Below are positions 1 through 8,326 of a stretch of 64,000 nucleotides of DNA, in pieces (position 1 is the first letter of the stretch; every line of letters starts with the position of its first letter). The notes under the pieces are model-generated. The model did not search any database. It saw only the letters and a program-made list of their open reading frames with translations, and was not told where the DNA came from. Source of the stretch: Methylomicrobium agile (lineage in GTDB: Bacteria > Pseudomonadota > Gammaproteobacteria > Methylococcales > Methylomonadaceae); the NCBI RefSeq assembly GCF_000733855.1, contig NZ_JPOJ01000001.1, forward strand, positions 1,612,001 to 1,676,000, given 5' to 3'. The position numbers were made by a program, and so were the translations under genes.

Positions 1-63
1 GAGCCGGATAATCTGGGTCTGGATGATGAGCTGGAATACCTTGAGAAGTTGCGCAATCAATAA
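1..63 (+). CDS. 3' end of a phage protein (partial)
   Basis: The reading frame open at the left edge codes for 20 residues ending in KLRNQ and stops with TAA at 61-63. The virion morphogenesis gene starts 3 bases later, so the two genes are probably co-transcribed. In Mu-like phages the gene in this position is usually a head-morphogenesis or portal-side protein. That identity is inferred from position only, because too little sequence is present to recognise a family. Confidence 0.5.
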   Translation, partial: EPDNLGLDDELEYLEKLRNQ

Positions 64-65
64 TC

Positions 66-506
66 ATGGCCGGCGCATTTATCGAAGTTGAGTTTGACGA
101 CCGCGCGGTACAGCAGCTGTTGCGGCGCCTGGTTGATCTGACGGGCGATTTGGAGCCCGCTTTCGCGGATATCGGCGAATATTTGACGAGAAGCCATGAC
201 GAACGCTTTGGTCGACAGGTTGCGCCGGACGACGAGCCGTGGAAGGAATTGTCCCCCAGCTACCTGGCGCGCAAGCCGAAAAACCAGGACAAGATCTTGA
301 CGCTGGAGGGTGATTTGCGGAGATCGCTGCATTATGAAGTCTCGGCCGATCAGCTGTTGTTCGGGACGGGTTCGAAGTACGGCGCGACGCACCAATACGG
401 CGACCCGCGCCGGCATATTCCGGAGCGGCCGTTTTTGGGCGTATCGGATGACGATCGGGATGAGATTCTGGACATCATTCGCGATCATATCCAGGCCGCG
501 CTGTGA
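66..506 (+). CDS. Phage virion morphogenesis protein (Mu gpG / tail-completion type)
   Basis: A 146-residue protein resembling the phage virion morphogenesis family (Mu gpG, P2 gpS-like). Members act in head or tail completion. The family-like features are an N-terminal amphipathic segment, the central stretch DERFGRQVAPDDEPWKELSP at about 46-65, and a C-terminal half with HQYGDPRRHIPERPFLG at about 109-125, followed by a helical end. The start ATG lies 3 bases after the upstream stop, which suggests one phage late operon. No other phage gene follows to the right, so this is either the edge of an intact prophage lying left of the window or a remnant. The assignment to the family is fairly sure; the exact structural role is not. 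Confidence 0.85.
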   Translation: MAGAFIEVEFDDRAVQQLLRRLVDLTGDLEPAFADIGEYLTRSHDERFGRQVAPDDEPWKELSPSYLARKPKNQDKILTLEGDLRRSLHYEVSADQLLFGTGSKYGATHQYGDPRRHIPERPFLGVSDDDRDEILDIIRDHIQAAL

Positions 507-928
507 GTTCTGCCATCGTCTATGGATTTCGAGCATTGCAAGGGCTGTTTTTGATCCGGGCTTTGTTCACGCCCTGAAGACCCCGTTTTGAGGGGCGAGC
601 GCGCTGATTTTTTTATTTTCGCTCTGCGCAAATTATTTTTATTTTTCGTTCCGTTTTATCCCTCTTCATTTCGTTTCATTTCCATTTATCTCGCTTTTCC
701 CCTTTCATTTATCTAATTTCTATTCAGCTGTGCGTACCGTGAAAGGTTGAATAGGGTACGCACAGCGTACCCTGAAAAGAATGATGGAGTTTGCAACATA
801 AGGGGTGTTTAAAGAGCGTGTCTGCCCCGTTGTTGCCACCCGCGAGGTGCCTCATGCGCGCGTAGCGCGTGGGCGCAATCAGGCGGCCTTTCGGGAAATG
901 ATTTTTGCCATATCCTGGTCTTCAGGCT
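507..928. other. Intergenic region: pyrimidine-rich tract and a dispersed palindrome
   Basis: No gene is supported here. From about 605 to 720 the plus strand is strongly T/C-rich with irregular CATTT-type repetition, unlike the GC-rich flanks. A copy of the GTACGC palindrome family follows at 726-773. The region separates the phage gene from a leftward-transcribed gene that ends at 929, so it may contain transcript ends for both, but I see no clear hairpin plus U-tract. Confidence 0.6.
726..773. repeat. GTACGC palindrome family, copy 1 (left arm shortened)
   Basis: A left arm CTGTGCGTACC (728-738) and a right arm GGTACGCACAGCGTACC (755-771) face each other across a short spacer. Fuller copies of the same two-arm unit occur near 29589, 33726 and 37844. 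Each arm is itself partly palindromic, as in REP-type elements. Confidence 0.8.
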
Positions 929-2017
929 TTAAACCTCCATCACTCTCTGCACGAACCAAAACCCGCCGGCGGCGATGGTGGCAAGTGTGCCGAGATAGGC
1001 CATGCGCCGGGCATAGCGCGCATGGCGGGCGGCAAGGAGCGTCAGAACGGAAGTGACGATCAGTACGATGCAGGCTTGGCCGATTTCCACGCCGATATTG
1101 AACGAAGCCAGCGATAATCCCAGTGCTCCCTCGGGCAGGCCGAAGTCGGACAGCACGCCTGCGAAGCCGAAACCGTGGATCAGCCCGAAAGCGAAGGCCA
1201 ATCCGATGCGGTAGTCGCGGCGGTTCTGTAGTCGTGTATACAGTGATTCCAGGCCGACCAGGACGATGCTCAGCGCAATGGCCGGCTCCACAATCGACGG
1301 CGAAAGATTGACCAGTTTCAGCGTGGCTAGCGCCAGGGTTACGCTGTGGGCGACGGTAAACGCGGTGATGATTTTCAACAGCCGTAGCAGGTCGCCGCCC
1401 GGCAGCAGCAGGCCGATGATGAATAGGATATGGTCGGGGCCGATAAAAATATGGTGGATCCCCTGCGCGACGAACTCGCGAGCCACTTCAATCCTGCCCT
1501 GGATGCTGCCGCTGTAATGAGTCGTGCTGCGATGGGTTCTGTCGAGCAGGTCTTGAAGACGAATCTCGCCGTTTTCGTAAATGTTCAGGTAGGTTTCGTG
1601 CGGCGGATCGTAAGGAAACAGCGGGCTTGAAACTTCGACCTTGCCGGCAGACCGGGCGAGCGGTAAGGTCCAGTTGAAGGACAGAGAGCGGCGATTGGGG
1701 GCGATCCGGAAGGATTGCCATTCAAAATGCGCCGGCTCTCCGTTGATTTTAACCAGCATGTGGGAGTCGAGCACTTTGTGCAGAATCACCAGATTCTGCT
1801 CGGCAAAGGCCCGATCGAGCAGGCGTTCGGGTTTCTCGAGCCCGCCCTCATGGGCGAGGTCGACCATGTGCGCCAATACTTTGCCGTGGGCCCGGCCCGG
1901 CTCCAGGCGGATGTCGAGGTGGCTGTACGGTTCGGAATGGGCGAAAACTTCTGCGGTGTTCAAACCGAACAGGGTTAGCGCGATCCGGACATAAAAAAGC
2001 GCGAGCCCCGCTTTCAT
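929..2017 (-). CDS. HupE/UreJ-like membrane protein
   Basis: A 362-residue protein with a signal-like N-terminus, an extracytoplasmic domain of about 170 residues and a C-terminal membrane domain of the HupE/UreJ_2 type. Its metal-binding-type motifs are GIHHIFIGPDH, before the first membrane helix, and LIHGFGFAG in a later helix. HupE/UreJ proteins are linked to nickel or related divalent-metal uptake; the substrate of this N-terminally extended subtype is not established. I place the start at the ATG at 2017 because it overlaps the stop of the upstream DUF4198 gene by ATGA and begins a hydrophobic leader. A longer frame to 2116 exists but would run deep into that gene. It is the last gene of a leftward unit with DUF4198 and DUF4331 proteins. 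Confidence 0.85.
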   Translation of the reverse strand: MKAGLALFYVRIALTLFGLNTAEVFAHSEPYSHLDIRLEPGRAHGKVLAHMVDLAHEGGLEKPERLLDRAFAEQNLVILHKVLDSHMLVKINGEPAHFEWQSFRIAPNRRSLSFNWTLPLARSAGKVEVSSPLFPYDPPHETYLNIYENGEIRLQDLLDRTHRSTTHYSGSIQGRIEVAREFVAQGIHHIFIGPDHILFIIGLLLPGGDLLRLLKIITAFTVAHSVTLALATLKLVNLSPSIVEPAIALSIVLVGLESLYTRLQNRRDYRIGLAFAFGLIHGFGFAGVLSDFGLPEGALGLSLASFNIGVEIGQACIVLIVTSVLTLLAARHARYARRMAYLGTLATIAAGGFWFVQRVMEV

Positions 2018-2847
2018 TTTGGTACCCGTGCAAAGGTCAACGAAGCCCAGCGGCTTTCCCAGTCCGCCGCTTGCTTGTCCGCACTCGGCTGCATGTGCAC
2101 CGCGCTGAGCAGCCATTCGCCGGGCCCTTCGATTTCTAATATCGCGACGCCGTTCTTATCGGTACGTGTCTGGGCGACCGGCTGAACGGGGCCCCTGGCC
2201 ATCTGGTCTCTCGGAACAGCGCCGCTGGCCAGCGCCTGGTTCCAGGCTTTCACCCGGATGCCTTCGAGCGGTTGCGCGTTGTAAAGCACCTGTACCGTCA
2301 GCTTGCCGGATACCAGGGGATCGCTGCGCGGAATGATTTCCAGCGGCATCCCGAACGGCTTTCGGAGGCGGGAGTCGTCGCTGCCCGCGATCCAGGCTTT
2401 GGCGCAGCGCAAATAGCGTTCGCGGCCCGGCCCTGCGGCAGCTCCCAAGGCCTCCCGCGCTTTTAGCGGGCCTTCCAGCCCTTCCCGGCGCAAATATTCG
2501 TCGAATTTTTCGGGCGGCAGTTCCACCGGCACGAAATGGGTCTCGAAGGCCACCACGATGCCGCCCTCGTCTTCCACGGTCAAGTGCGCGAGGTCCAGGT
2601 CGCCGTTGATGGCTCGGGATTTGACGTCCTTGCGCTCTTTGGTCTGCACCTCCAAACGGACGGTGCGGGTCGCCGCAAAGGGCCGAAGTTCGCCTTTGAA
2701 ATCCGAGCCGACATAGGCCTGTACCGCAAGGGTTTGCCCGACCGGGGCGCTGTAGGCCGAGGGAGCGAGCCAGTATTCGTGGGCGGCGAGTTTCGGCGAT
2801 ACGAAGATACTGCCGATGAGCAAGGACAAGTTTGCAAACGAGCGCAT
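2014..2847 (-). CDS. DUF4198 periplasmic protein
   Basis: A 277-residue exported protein: hydrophobic signal segment 1-22 ending AAHEYW, then beta-rich sequence typical of DUF4198, including the N-terminal HEYWLAPSAY stretch. Near the C-terminus GVAILEIEGPGEWLLSAVHM matches the end of the family (a predicted Ig/carboxypeptidase-regulatory-like fold). Relatives sit next to metal transporters of the NikM/HupE type and are thought to assist metal uptake at the periplasmic face; this is context, not proof. The 3' end overlaps the HupE-like gene by 4 bases (ATGA), so translation is probably coupled. A 139-base gap separates it from the DUF4331 gene. Confidence 0.8.
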   Translation of the reverse strand: MRSFANLSLLIGSIFVSPKLAAHEYWLAPSAYSAPVGQTLAVQAYVGSDFKGELRPFAATRTVRLEVQTKERKDVKSRAINGDLDLAHLTVEDEGGIVVAFETHFVPVELPPEKFDEYLRREGLEGPLKAREALGAAAGPGRERYLRCAKAWIAGSDDSRLRKPFGMPLEIIPRSDPLVSGKLTVQVLYNAQPLEGIRVKAWNQALASGAVPRDQMARGPVQPVAQTRTDKNGVAILEIEGPGEWLLSAVHMQPSADKQAADWESRWASLTFARVPK

Positions 2848-2986
2848 GTCAGGAGTTTCTAACCCGGATCGCGTCTTAATGGACGGCCGGCCGATTGACG
2901 ACGGGACTTTCTCCCGATCACGGAAGAAAGCCCCGCACGATATGCCGCTTTGGTTAGGGGCGACATAATAAATAATGAACGCCAGT

Positions 2987-4195
2987 CTACTTGGCGACCG
3001 GTTTCAGCTGCAATCGGGAGCCCGGCACCACGATCTCGTTGAATTTATCGCGTTCCAGTTGACACTGTCGTTGAATCTCATCCATCGAAATCTGCCTGGT
3101 CCAAGGCTCGCCGAGATAAGGAAACGCATTCGACAGCGGCTTGTCCGGATAGGTCCGGCGCGGCTGGCAGGCATCGGTAAAGCTGGCGATTTCCCACAAT
3201 TGGCATTCGCCGAGGCCCTCGATACAAGTGTATCTGGCCACGTCGTCGCCCGGCACATTGCCGTTCGGATAACCTATCGGACGATCCAGGTTCAGGATCA
3301 TCACGTCGGGAATATCGCCGTCATAATTGCGAATTTGAAAGATTTGTTGAATGCGAGTGGACAGTTCGCGATTGATGAAGTCTTTAACCTCCTTGTTCAA
3401 AACGGCCTTCAACAGCGACTGCTGCATCATGTTTTTGTTGCGCTCTTCGACGATCGCCGGAACGTGCTTGCTGGGCGGCAAGGCATTCAGGAAATCCAGC
3501 CGGGGTTGCTGGGTCCGGCCTGCGCGGCCCACGTGATCGAACTGGGTGCCGTTGCTTCGGTGCGCCGTCGCCCACATCACGAAGTTCCTGGGCTTGTCTG
3601 CGAACGAGGAAAGCGGAATGCCGGCTATCATCGCTACGGTATTTTTGTTGTTGAACCGATTGAAGAGGAAAGGATCGTCAAACAGCCCTGCCTGGAATTG
3701 GATGCTGCCGGGATTGCTCAAACCGGTGGTTACGGGCTCCGACTGGAAAACGATCCGGTTCGCGCTGACTCCGCCCTTGGGGTTCTTTTGGAGTCGGAAC
3801 GTGATAGAGGCATCCGGCGCGATATTCGGCCAGGCTTCGGGCGCTATGCTGCCGCCGAACCGTTGCAGCATCAGCGGATTGTCGAAAGTCGCCGGGGTGT
3901 GGGTGTCGAAATGGACTTTGTAGATCGTATCCTGCATTGCTGCCGCCACATCGTTGGGGACATCGATAAGTTCCCGCCCAACGTTGACCATCACGACCAG
4001 GCGGTCGCCGTCGACGAAGCCGTACAGGCCGTTGAGGCCGATCAGCCCGTCGTCCAGGCCTGTAAGTTTTATCGGCGGAACGGGGTCGGCGTGATCGGAG
4101 GCCTGCACCGGTGGAAAAGTGCAGGAGAAAGCCAAAAGGGCCGCCAACCAGGCCGTTTTAGCGGAGAAAAATCGATAACAGCTGCGCAGTTTCAT
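2987..4195 (-). CDS. DUF4331 family exported protein
   Basis: A 402-residue protein with a signal peptide (about 1-32, ending PVQASDHADP). The DUF4331 signatures are SDHADP at the mature N-terminus and, near the C-terminus, PIGYPNGNVPGDDVAR, which is the usual PNG...GDDV motif. The function of this family is unknown; members are periplasmic or secreted. It is the first gene of a leftward unit with DUF4198 and HupE/UreJ-like proteins, and an AGAGG sits about 10 bases before the ATG at 4195. The C-terminal half contains several Cys (TCIEGLGECQLWE, DACQPRR, QRQCQLE), which could form disulfides in the periplasm. The family call is good; a link to metal handling is inferred from neighbours only. 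Confidence 0.8.
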   Translation of the reverse strand: MKLRSCYRFFSAKTAWLAALLAFSCTFPPVQASDHADPVPPIKLTGLDDGLIGLNGLYGFVDGDRLVVMVNVGRELIDVPNDVAAAMQDTIYKVHFDTHTPATFDNPLMLQRFGGSIAPEAWPNIAPDASITFRLQKNPKGGVSANRIVFQSEPVTTGLSNPGSIQFQAGLFDDPFLFNRFNNKNTVAMIAGIPLSSFADKPRNFVMWATAHRSNGTQFDHVGRAGRTQQPRLDFLNALPPSKHVPAIVEERNKNMMQQSLLKAVLNKEVKDFINRELSTRIQQIFQIRNYDGDIPDVMILNLDRPIGYPNGNVPGDDVARYTCIEGLGECQLWEIASFTDACQPRRTYPDKPLSNAFPYLGEPWTRQISMDEIQRQCQLERDKFNEIVVPGSRLQLKPVAK

Positions 4196-4482
4196 ATCAT
4201 CGTCCTCTTACGGCTTGATGGGTTTTATACCAGCGACTCTAACGAAAAATGAACGGTTTTTGGCGTCTTTTGGCGCCGATACGCTAACATCGAGGCTCCG
4301 GCTTGTCAATCGTGCGTTGACTTTTGCAAAAGCTGCCTATCCGTTAGGATTATTGGGAGTTTTAAAGAACCCGAAAGGGGGCAATCCTTACAGAATGCAA
4401 TCACAAGATAATGGCTAATTCTTGAGCCTTCGTACAGTGATACGCCAATCAATCGTTTTTGAACCCTACAGGACTTTCCGGC

Positions 4483-4665
4483 TCAACTTTCATCCAATTC
4501 CACCCAGTCTATTTGTTTCTCGACGATCGTGCTTAACTCTAACTGTCCCAGCGCATCGATCATCGTCAGCTCCGAGCTTATTTGCTCCAGTTGTTCCAGG
4601 TGCGCCACCAGCTCGAATAGATCGGTTTGCTTGGTATTTTTCTTGGACTTCCTCGTTTTTCGCAT
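4483..4665 (-). CDS. Possible small hypothetical protein (60 aa)
   Basis: A short frame beginning with a basic segment (MRKTRKSKKNTK) and continuing as an acidic, Leu-rich, probably helical stretch. No family is recognised and no clear ribosome-binding site precedes the ATG. The surrounding 4196-4839 is otherwise non-coding as far as I can see, and AT-richer than its flanks. This may be a real small gene or chance; confidence is low. Confidence 0.3.
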   Translation of the reverse strand: MRKTRKSKKNTKQTDLFELVAHLEQLEQISSELTMIDALGQLELSTIVEKQIDWVELDES

Positions 4666-4839
4666 AAATTTACCGGATATCGCGACCGCGCCTTTTCTGC
4701 CGGATCGCTTTTGAGATAGGGAGAAAAAGCGGCCAATTTTAATTGATCACTCTGAATTTCGAGCAGCCTAATTGAAAATATTACCGAGGTTCGGCGAAAA
4801 CCTGGCTTTTGTACCGGTTTTTCCGCATCCCTCACTTTT

Positions 4840-5508
4840 TCATTCCATCCCGACATCTTCAAGAAAAGGGGTCGTTTTCGGAATTTTTTCTTTTTTCGAA
4901 GCCAGCGTGATTTCCCGGTTGCGCTTGGGATCATAACGGTAGCGTTCGCTGATCCTGAAGCCGGTCAGATAGTTGAAGCTGACTTTATCGCCGGTGCCGA
5001 GAAGCCCGTCGCCGTCGGTCCGGTCCTTCCCGATCAGCACGAAGCGACTGAGCTTCGGATCGTAACGAAACCGCCACGTTTGATCGGTAAACTCGCGGGA
5101 ACCGGTTAATTGATGCACGATCAGCACGCCTCTTTTGATTTCGACGCCCGAGCTTTCCTTGACGCCGCCGCAGTGCATACATACGAGAAAGCCGCCGTTA
5201 TGCCCGGCGGGCCTAAACTTTCCGCCAGCCCCGCCGAGTAGCGCAAGCAGAACCCGAGGCCCCTCTTCGGCTGTCGAATCGGTGGAGGACGGAACCAGGA
5301 TCGCGGCGATATCCGCAATGCCGTCCGCGTTCAAGTCGCCATCCGTCTTGTCTGCGACTGTCCACCCGCGCGGGGTGAAATCGTCGAGTGTGCGGCCTTC
5401 GCGGGGAAGCGGGTTGAGGTCGAAAGCGACTTCCTGTGCCCGTACCGCATGGCCGGGTACCGCCGTTAACAAAACAAAGATAAGCAAGCAACGGATCGGA
5501 AAAAGCAT
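4840..5508 (-). CDS. Secreted FG-GAP/VCBS-like hypothetical protein
   Basis: A 222-residue exported protein: signal peptide about 1-24 (MLFPIRCLLIFVLLTAVPG, ending AVRAQ). The next part carries GDLNADGIADIAAIL, a calcium-binding FG-GAP/VCBS-type loop (DxNxDGxxD), and a second, weaker DGDGLLGTGD loop sits near residue 175. One FG-GAP-like blade cannot form a propeller, so this looks like a minimal or diverged relative. It contains CMHCGG near the middle. The start at 5508 is chosen because it opens a clean signal peptide; the same frame is open further upstream but there it is antisense to nothing and overlaps the TetR gene. No function is assigned. Confidence 0.65.
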   Translation of the reverse strand: MLFPIRCLLIFVLLTAVPGHAVRAQEVAFDLNPLPREGRTLDDFTPRGWTVADKTDGDLNADGIADIAAILVPSSTDSTAEEGPRVLLALLGGAGGKFRPAGHNGGFLVCMHCGGVKESSGVEIKRGVLIVHQLTGSREFTDQTWRFRYDPKLSRFVLIGKDRTDGDGLLGTGDKVSFNYLTGFRISERYRYDPKRNREITLASKKEKIPKTTPFLEDVGME

Positions 5509-5564
5509 GGTTCTGGCTCCGGCAGTGAAAAATTCAAAGGATTCTAAAAAACGCCTCGATTCCG

Positions 5565-6134
5565 CTACGCTGCATCGAGGCTGCGGTTGATCAGGATTTC
5601 CGCTGCCGCGCGCGCCGCCTGCATCGCGCCCGAATCGCGCTGCATCTGTTCGGCGACGATCGCGCCGGAAATCAGCAGGCTCAATTGCCGGGCCAACAGT
5701 TCGGGCTGCCGCGCCTCCGCCTCTTCCGCCAGTTGGGTCAGCCGGCGGCGGAATTGCAGGTAGAAATCGACGGACGCCAGCCTGAACGGTTCGCCCTCGG
5801 CCGCCGATTCGGTCGCGGCATTGATGAACGGGCAGCCGCGGAAACCGTCCGATGCCAGCAATTCGCCGAACACATCGAAGACCGCCAGCAGCCGGGCTTT
5901 CGGCTCGGACGCCCGCGCCGCAATGCCGCCCAGAATCTTCTCGCGCATCGTCTCGGCGGTTTTCTGCAGATGCGCCAGCACCAGATCGTTTTTGGACGGA
6001 AAATAATGGTACAGGCTCATTTTGGTGGTGCCTGCCGCCTTTACGATCGCATCGACGCCGGTGGCGCGGATGCCCTGGCGGTAAAACAGTTCGGACGCGG
6101 TTTGCAGGATGCGTTCTTTCAGATTGCTGGACAT
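5565..6134 (-). CDS. TetR/AcrR family transcriptional regulator
   Basis: A 189-residue regulator. The N-terminal helix-turn-helix spans about 8-50 with the family pattern ILQTASELFYRQGIRATGVD, then AGTTKMSLYHYFPSKNDLVL. The C-terminal ligand-binding half is helical and resembles the YcdC/AefR-like group with C-terminal TetR_C features (GCPFINAATE). It is divergent from a glutathione S-transferase gene across about 110 bases containing two palindromes (6169-6186, 6197-6212), which fit self-regulation plus control of the transferase. The ligand is unknown; an electrophile is a reasonable guess given the neighbour. Confidence 0.9.
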   Translation of the reverse strand: MSSNLKERILQTASELFYRQGIRATGVDAIVKAAGTTKMSLYHYFPSKNDLVLAHLQKTAETMREKILGGIAARASEPKARLLAVFDVFGELLASDGFRGCPFINAATESAAEGEPFRLASVDFYLQFRRRLTQLAEEAEARQPELLARQLSLLISGAIVAEQMQRDSGAMQAARAAAEILINRSLDAA

Positions 6135-6168
6135 GATAAAGAATGAAAGCAGAAATAAAGTTGCAACT

Positions 6169-6212
6169 ATACCGACCGGTCTGTATCATTGCAAATGACT
6201 TACCGGTCAGTC
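6169..6212. promoter_or_regulatory. Paired palindromic operators between tetR and GST
   Basis: Two palindromes sharing an ACCGGTC core: ATACCGACCGGTCTGTAT (6169-6186) and GACTTACCGGTCAGTC (6197-6212). Their centres are 27 bases apart and both lie between the divergent starts at 6134 and 6247. Size and symmetry match TetR-family operators. Binding itself is an inference. Confidence 0.75.
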
Positions 6213-6246
6213 TATTTTTTCAACGCTCAACCCGGAGATGAACCTC

Positions 6247-6897
6247 ATGATTACCTTATACGGTTTCGCGCTCAGCAACTATTACAACAAAACCAAACTG
6301 GCCCTGCTCGAAAAAGGCATTCCGTTCAACGAAGAGGTGGTGAGGCCGTCCCAGGATGCGGCCGTCTTAAAGCGCTCGCCGCTGGGCAAAATCCCGTTCA
6401 TCAAGACCGACGGCGGTTACCTGTCCGAATCGCAGGCGATCCTCGAATACCTGGAAGACACCTACCCCGAACAGCCTCTGTATCCGGCCAATGTTTTTGA
6501 ACGCGCCAAATGCCGGGAGTTCATCCAGCATCTGGAGCTGAACGTGGAACTGGTTGCGCGCCGCATTTACGGAGAGGCGCTGTTCGGCGCGCCGGTTTCT
6601 CAGGAAATCAAGGACGAAGTCAGGCAGAAAGTCGAAGCGGGCCTCGAAGGTGTGATGCGTCTGGCGCGTTTTTCGCCTTATGTGCTTGGCGAAAGCTTCA
6701 CCGCGGCCGACATCGTCGCTTGGTTGCATCTGGGCCTGATCGGGATGGCGACGCAAAAGCTTTACGGCGAGAATCTGGTTGCGGCGCATGTGCCGGGTAT
6801 CGTGGATTACTTCGAACAAATGGAAAGCCGGCCTCACGTCAAGCAGGTCGCGGAAGGCCGGGACGCGGCGGTCCAGGCCTTTTTTGCGCAAAAATAG
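6247..6897 (+). CDS. Glutathione S-transferase family protein
   Basis: A 216-residue cytosolic transferase. N-terminal thioredoxin-like domain about 1-75: ITLYGFALSNYYNKTKLALLEKG carries the likely active-site Ser/Tyr region, and LGKIPFIKTDGGYLSESQAI contains the cis-Pro and the SES glutathione-binding motif. The C-terminal all-helical domain runs from about 85 with FTAADIVAWLHL near 155-166. I prefer the ATG at 6247: GGAG at 6234-6237 is 9 bases upstream, whereas the ATG at 6238 abuts that site. Divergent from a TetR regulator; likely induced by electrophiles or a similar stress. The substrate cannot be read from the sequence. Confidence 0.88.
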   Translation: MITLYGFALSNYYNKTKLALLEKGIPFNEEVVRPSQDAAVLKRSPLGKIPFIKTDGGYLSESQAILEYLEDTYPEQPLYPANVFERAKCREFIQHLELNVELVARRIYGEALFGAPVSQEIKDEVRQKVEAGLEGVMRLARFSPYVLGESFTAADIVAWLHLGLIGMATQKLYGENLVAAHVPGIVDYFEQMESRPHVKQVAEGRDAAVQAFFAQK

Positions 6898-6953
6898 GAC
6901 GGCTTGCCGGCAATGCCGTTAAGAAGTTAATGCGTGAAGGGTGGATAAGTCCC

Positions 6954-7033
6954 GTAGGTTGGGTTAGCGAAGCGTAACCCAACGGGATTCGGCTTCGAGC
7001 GTTGGGTTACGGCTGGCGCCTAACCCAACCTAC
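6954..7033. repeat. Palindromic intergenic repeat (GTAGGTTGGGTTAG termini)
   Basis: An 80 bp unit whose ends are inverted copies: GTAGGTTGGGTTAG at 6954-6967 and CTAACCCAACCTAC at 7020-7033. Inside, GTTACGCTTCGC-type sequence and GTTGGGTTAC form further inverted pairs. It lies between the transferase and the radical SAM gene. Such units are common dispersed repeats in Proteobacteria. Confidence 0.75.
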
Positions 7034-7039
7034 TGGGCT

Positions 7040-7116
7040 TCCCCCTTTGAAAAAGGGGGATCGAGGGGGATTTATTAAAAAAATCTCCCCTAACCCCTCT
7101 TTTTCAAAGAGGGGGA
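7040..7116. repeat. Long imperfect inverted repeat (CCCCCTTTGAAAAAGGGGG)
   Basis: Left arm TCCCCCTTTGAAAAAGGGGG (7040-7059) and right arm CCCCTCTTTTTCAAAGAGGG (7094-7113) pair with each other, and each arm is itself a small hairpin. The unit follows the preceding palindrome directly. It could form a strong RNA hairpin at the converging ends of the flanking genes. Confidence 0.7.
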
Positions 7117-7204
7117 CTGAACGCATAGGCGCTAAAAAGCTACGCAATGCGAACAGGGTAAAACCGGGAAGTTATTTCCGCCCAAATCCTTAGCGGCATT
7201 GCAC

Positions 7205-8291
7205 TTACCGGAACAAGTCCGTCTGGCCCCCCGGAAGCGGTGGCCGGAACAGGTCCTGATTGAAGCCGGGCGAACCGGGAAAAGCCAGCCGTTTATAGGC
7301 CAGCCTGAAGCGCTGGCCGAGCAGGCCGGCGTATTCGCCGGTACCGGTCATCCGCGTCCCGAAAGCCGAATCATAGGCCTTGCCGCCGCGCGCCTCGAAA
7401 ATCCGGTGCAGTACGCGCTCGGCCTTCAACGGCCCATGCGTACGCAGCCATTCGCCGAACAGATCGCGGAGTTCGAGCGGCAGGCGCAGCAGTACGTAGC
7501 CCGCATCGACCGCGCCGGCCTGGCGGCTTTCGCTCAGAATCTTTTCGAGCTCTTCGTCGTTCAGTATCGGAATCAAGGGCGCGACCAGCACCGACACCGG
7601 AATGCCGGCCGCCGCCAAGCGCTCGACCGTTTGCAGGCGCCGGTGCGGGGCCGCCGCGCGCGGTTCCAGGCGGCGCGCCAGCTCGGCCTTTAGCGTCGTG
7701 ATCGAGACCGCAACCTGCGCCAGGCCGTTTGCAGCCATCTCCGCCAAAATGTCCAGGTCGCGCTCGATCAGCGCGGACTTGGTCACGATCGAAACCGGAT
7801 GCCGGGTTTCCTGCAGCACTTCGAGAATCCGCCGGGTCAGGCCAAGCCTGCGTTCGACCGGCTGGTAGGCGTCGGTATTGATGCCCAGCGCGATCGGAGC
7901 CGCACGGTAGCGGCGGGCGCCGAGCTCTTCGCGCAGCCGTTCGGGCGCATCGGGCTTGTAAAACAGCCGGGTTTCGAAATCGAGCCCCGGCGACAGTCCC
8001 AGATAGGCATGGCCGGGGGGCGAAACAATAGGCGCAGCCGTGCTCGCAGCCGCGGTACGGGTTGATCGAGCGGTCGAACGGCACGTCCGGCGACTGGTTG
8101 TACGCAATCACCGTCTTCGCCGTATCGACGCTCAACGTCGTTGGAACGCGCGCCGGCCGCTCATCAAGGCTGCCCCAGCCGTCGTCGAACGCCTCTTTCG
8201 TGGCGCTCTCGAAGCGCCCCGTACGGATGCTCAAAGCACCGCGCCCTTTGCGAGCCTGCGGAGGAAGCGTATTATGCTCGTCGTGGTTCAT
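7205..8291 (-). pseudogene. PA0069-family radical SAM protein, frameshifted
   Basis: The N-terminal part (ATG at 8291, MNHDEHNTLPPQARKGRGAL) runs to INPYRGCEHGCAYCFA, containing the radical SAM Cx3Cx2C iron-sulfur motif. Directly after it the homologous continuation (HAYLGLSPGLDFETRLFYK ... to the C-terminus at 7205) is in another frame. The break lies at a run of six G on the plus strand (8015-8020). The two parts together span about 360 codons, the usual full length for this family, so nothing large is missing. Either the gene is recently broken, or one homopolymer base is wrong in the assembly. Relatives are radical SAM enzymes of unknown reaction, related to the SPL-like group. It is divergent from the HAD phosphatase gene with only 35 bases between. 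Confidence 0.85.
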
Positions 8292-8326
8292 CGCTTATCT
8301 TTTAACTTCTGGCTTCGGAATTTCGG

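Noticed and set aside
929..2017. HupE-like gene taken as a partner of the orphan HypX
   Set aside because: They are more than 42 kb apart, and the HupE-like protein belongs to the N-terminally extended UreJ_2-type group found with DUF4198 rather than with hydrogenase genes.
2975..4252. Long rightward open frame (425 codons) antisense to the DUF4331 gene
   Set aside because: It lies entirely opposite a protein with a signal peptide and family motifs, and its own translation shows no recognisable family. GC-rich DNA often gives such frames.
4215..4418. Rightward 67-codon frame in the AT-rich gap
   Set aside because: No ribosome-binding site, no conserved features and odd composition.
5509..6189. 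Upstream extension of the leftward frame ending at 4840
   Set aside because: It covers the TetR gene in another frame. The signal peptide beginning at 5508 gives a better start.
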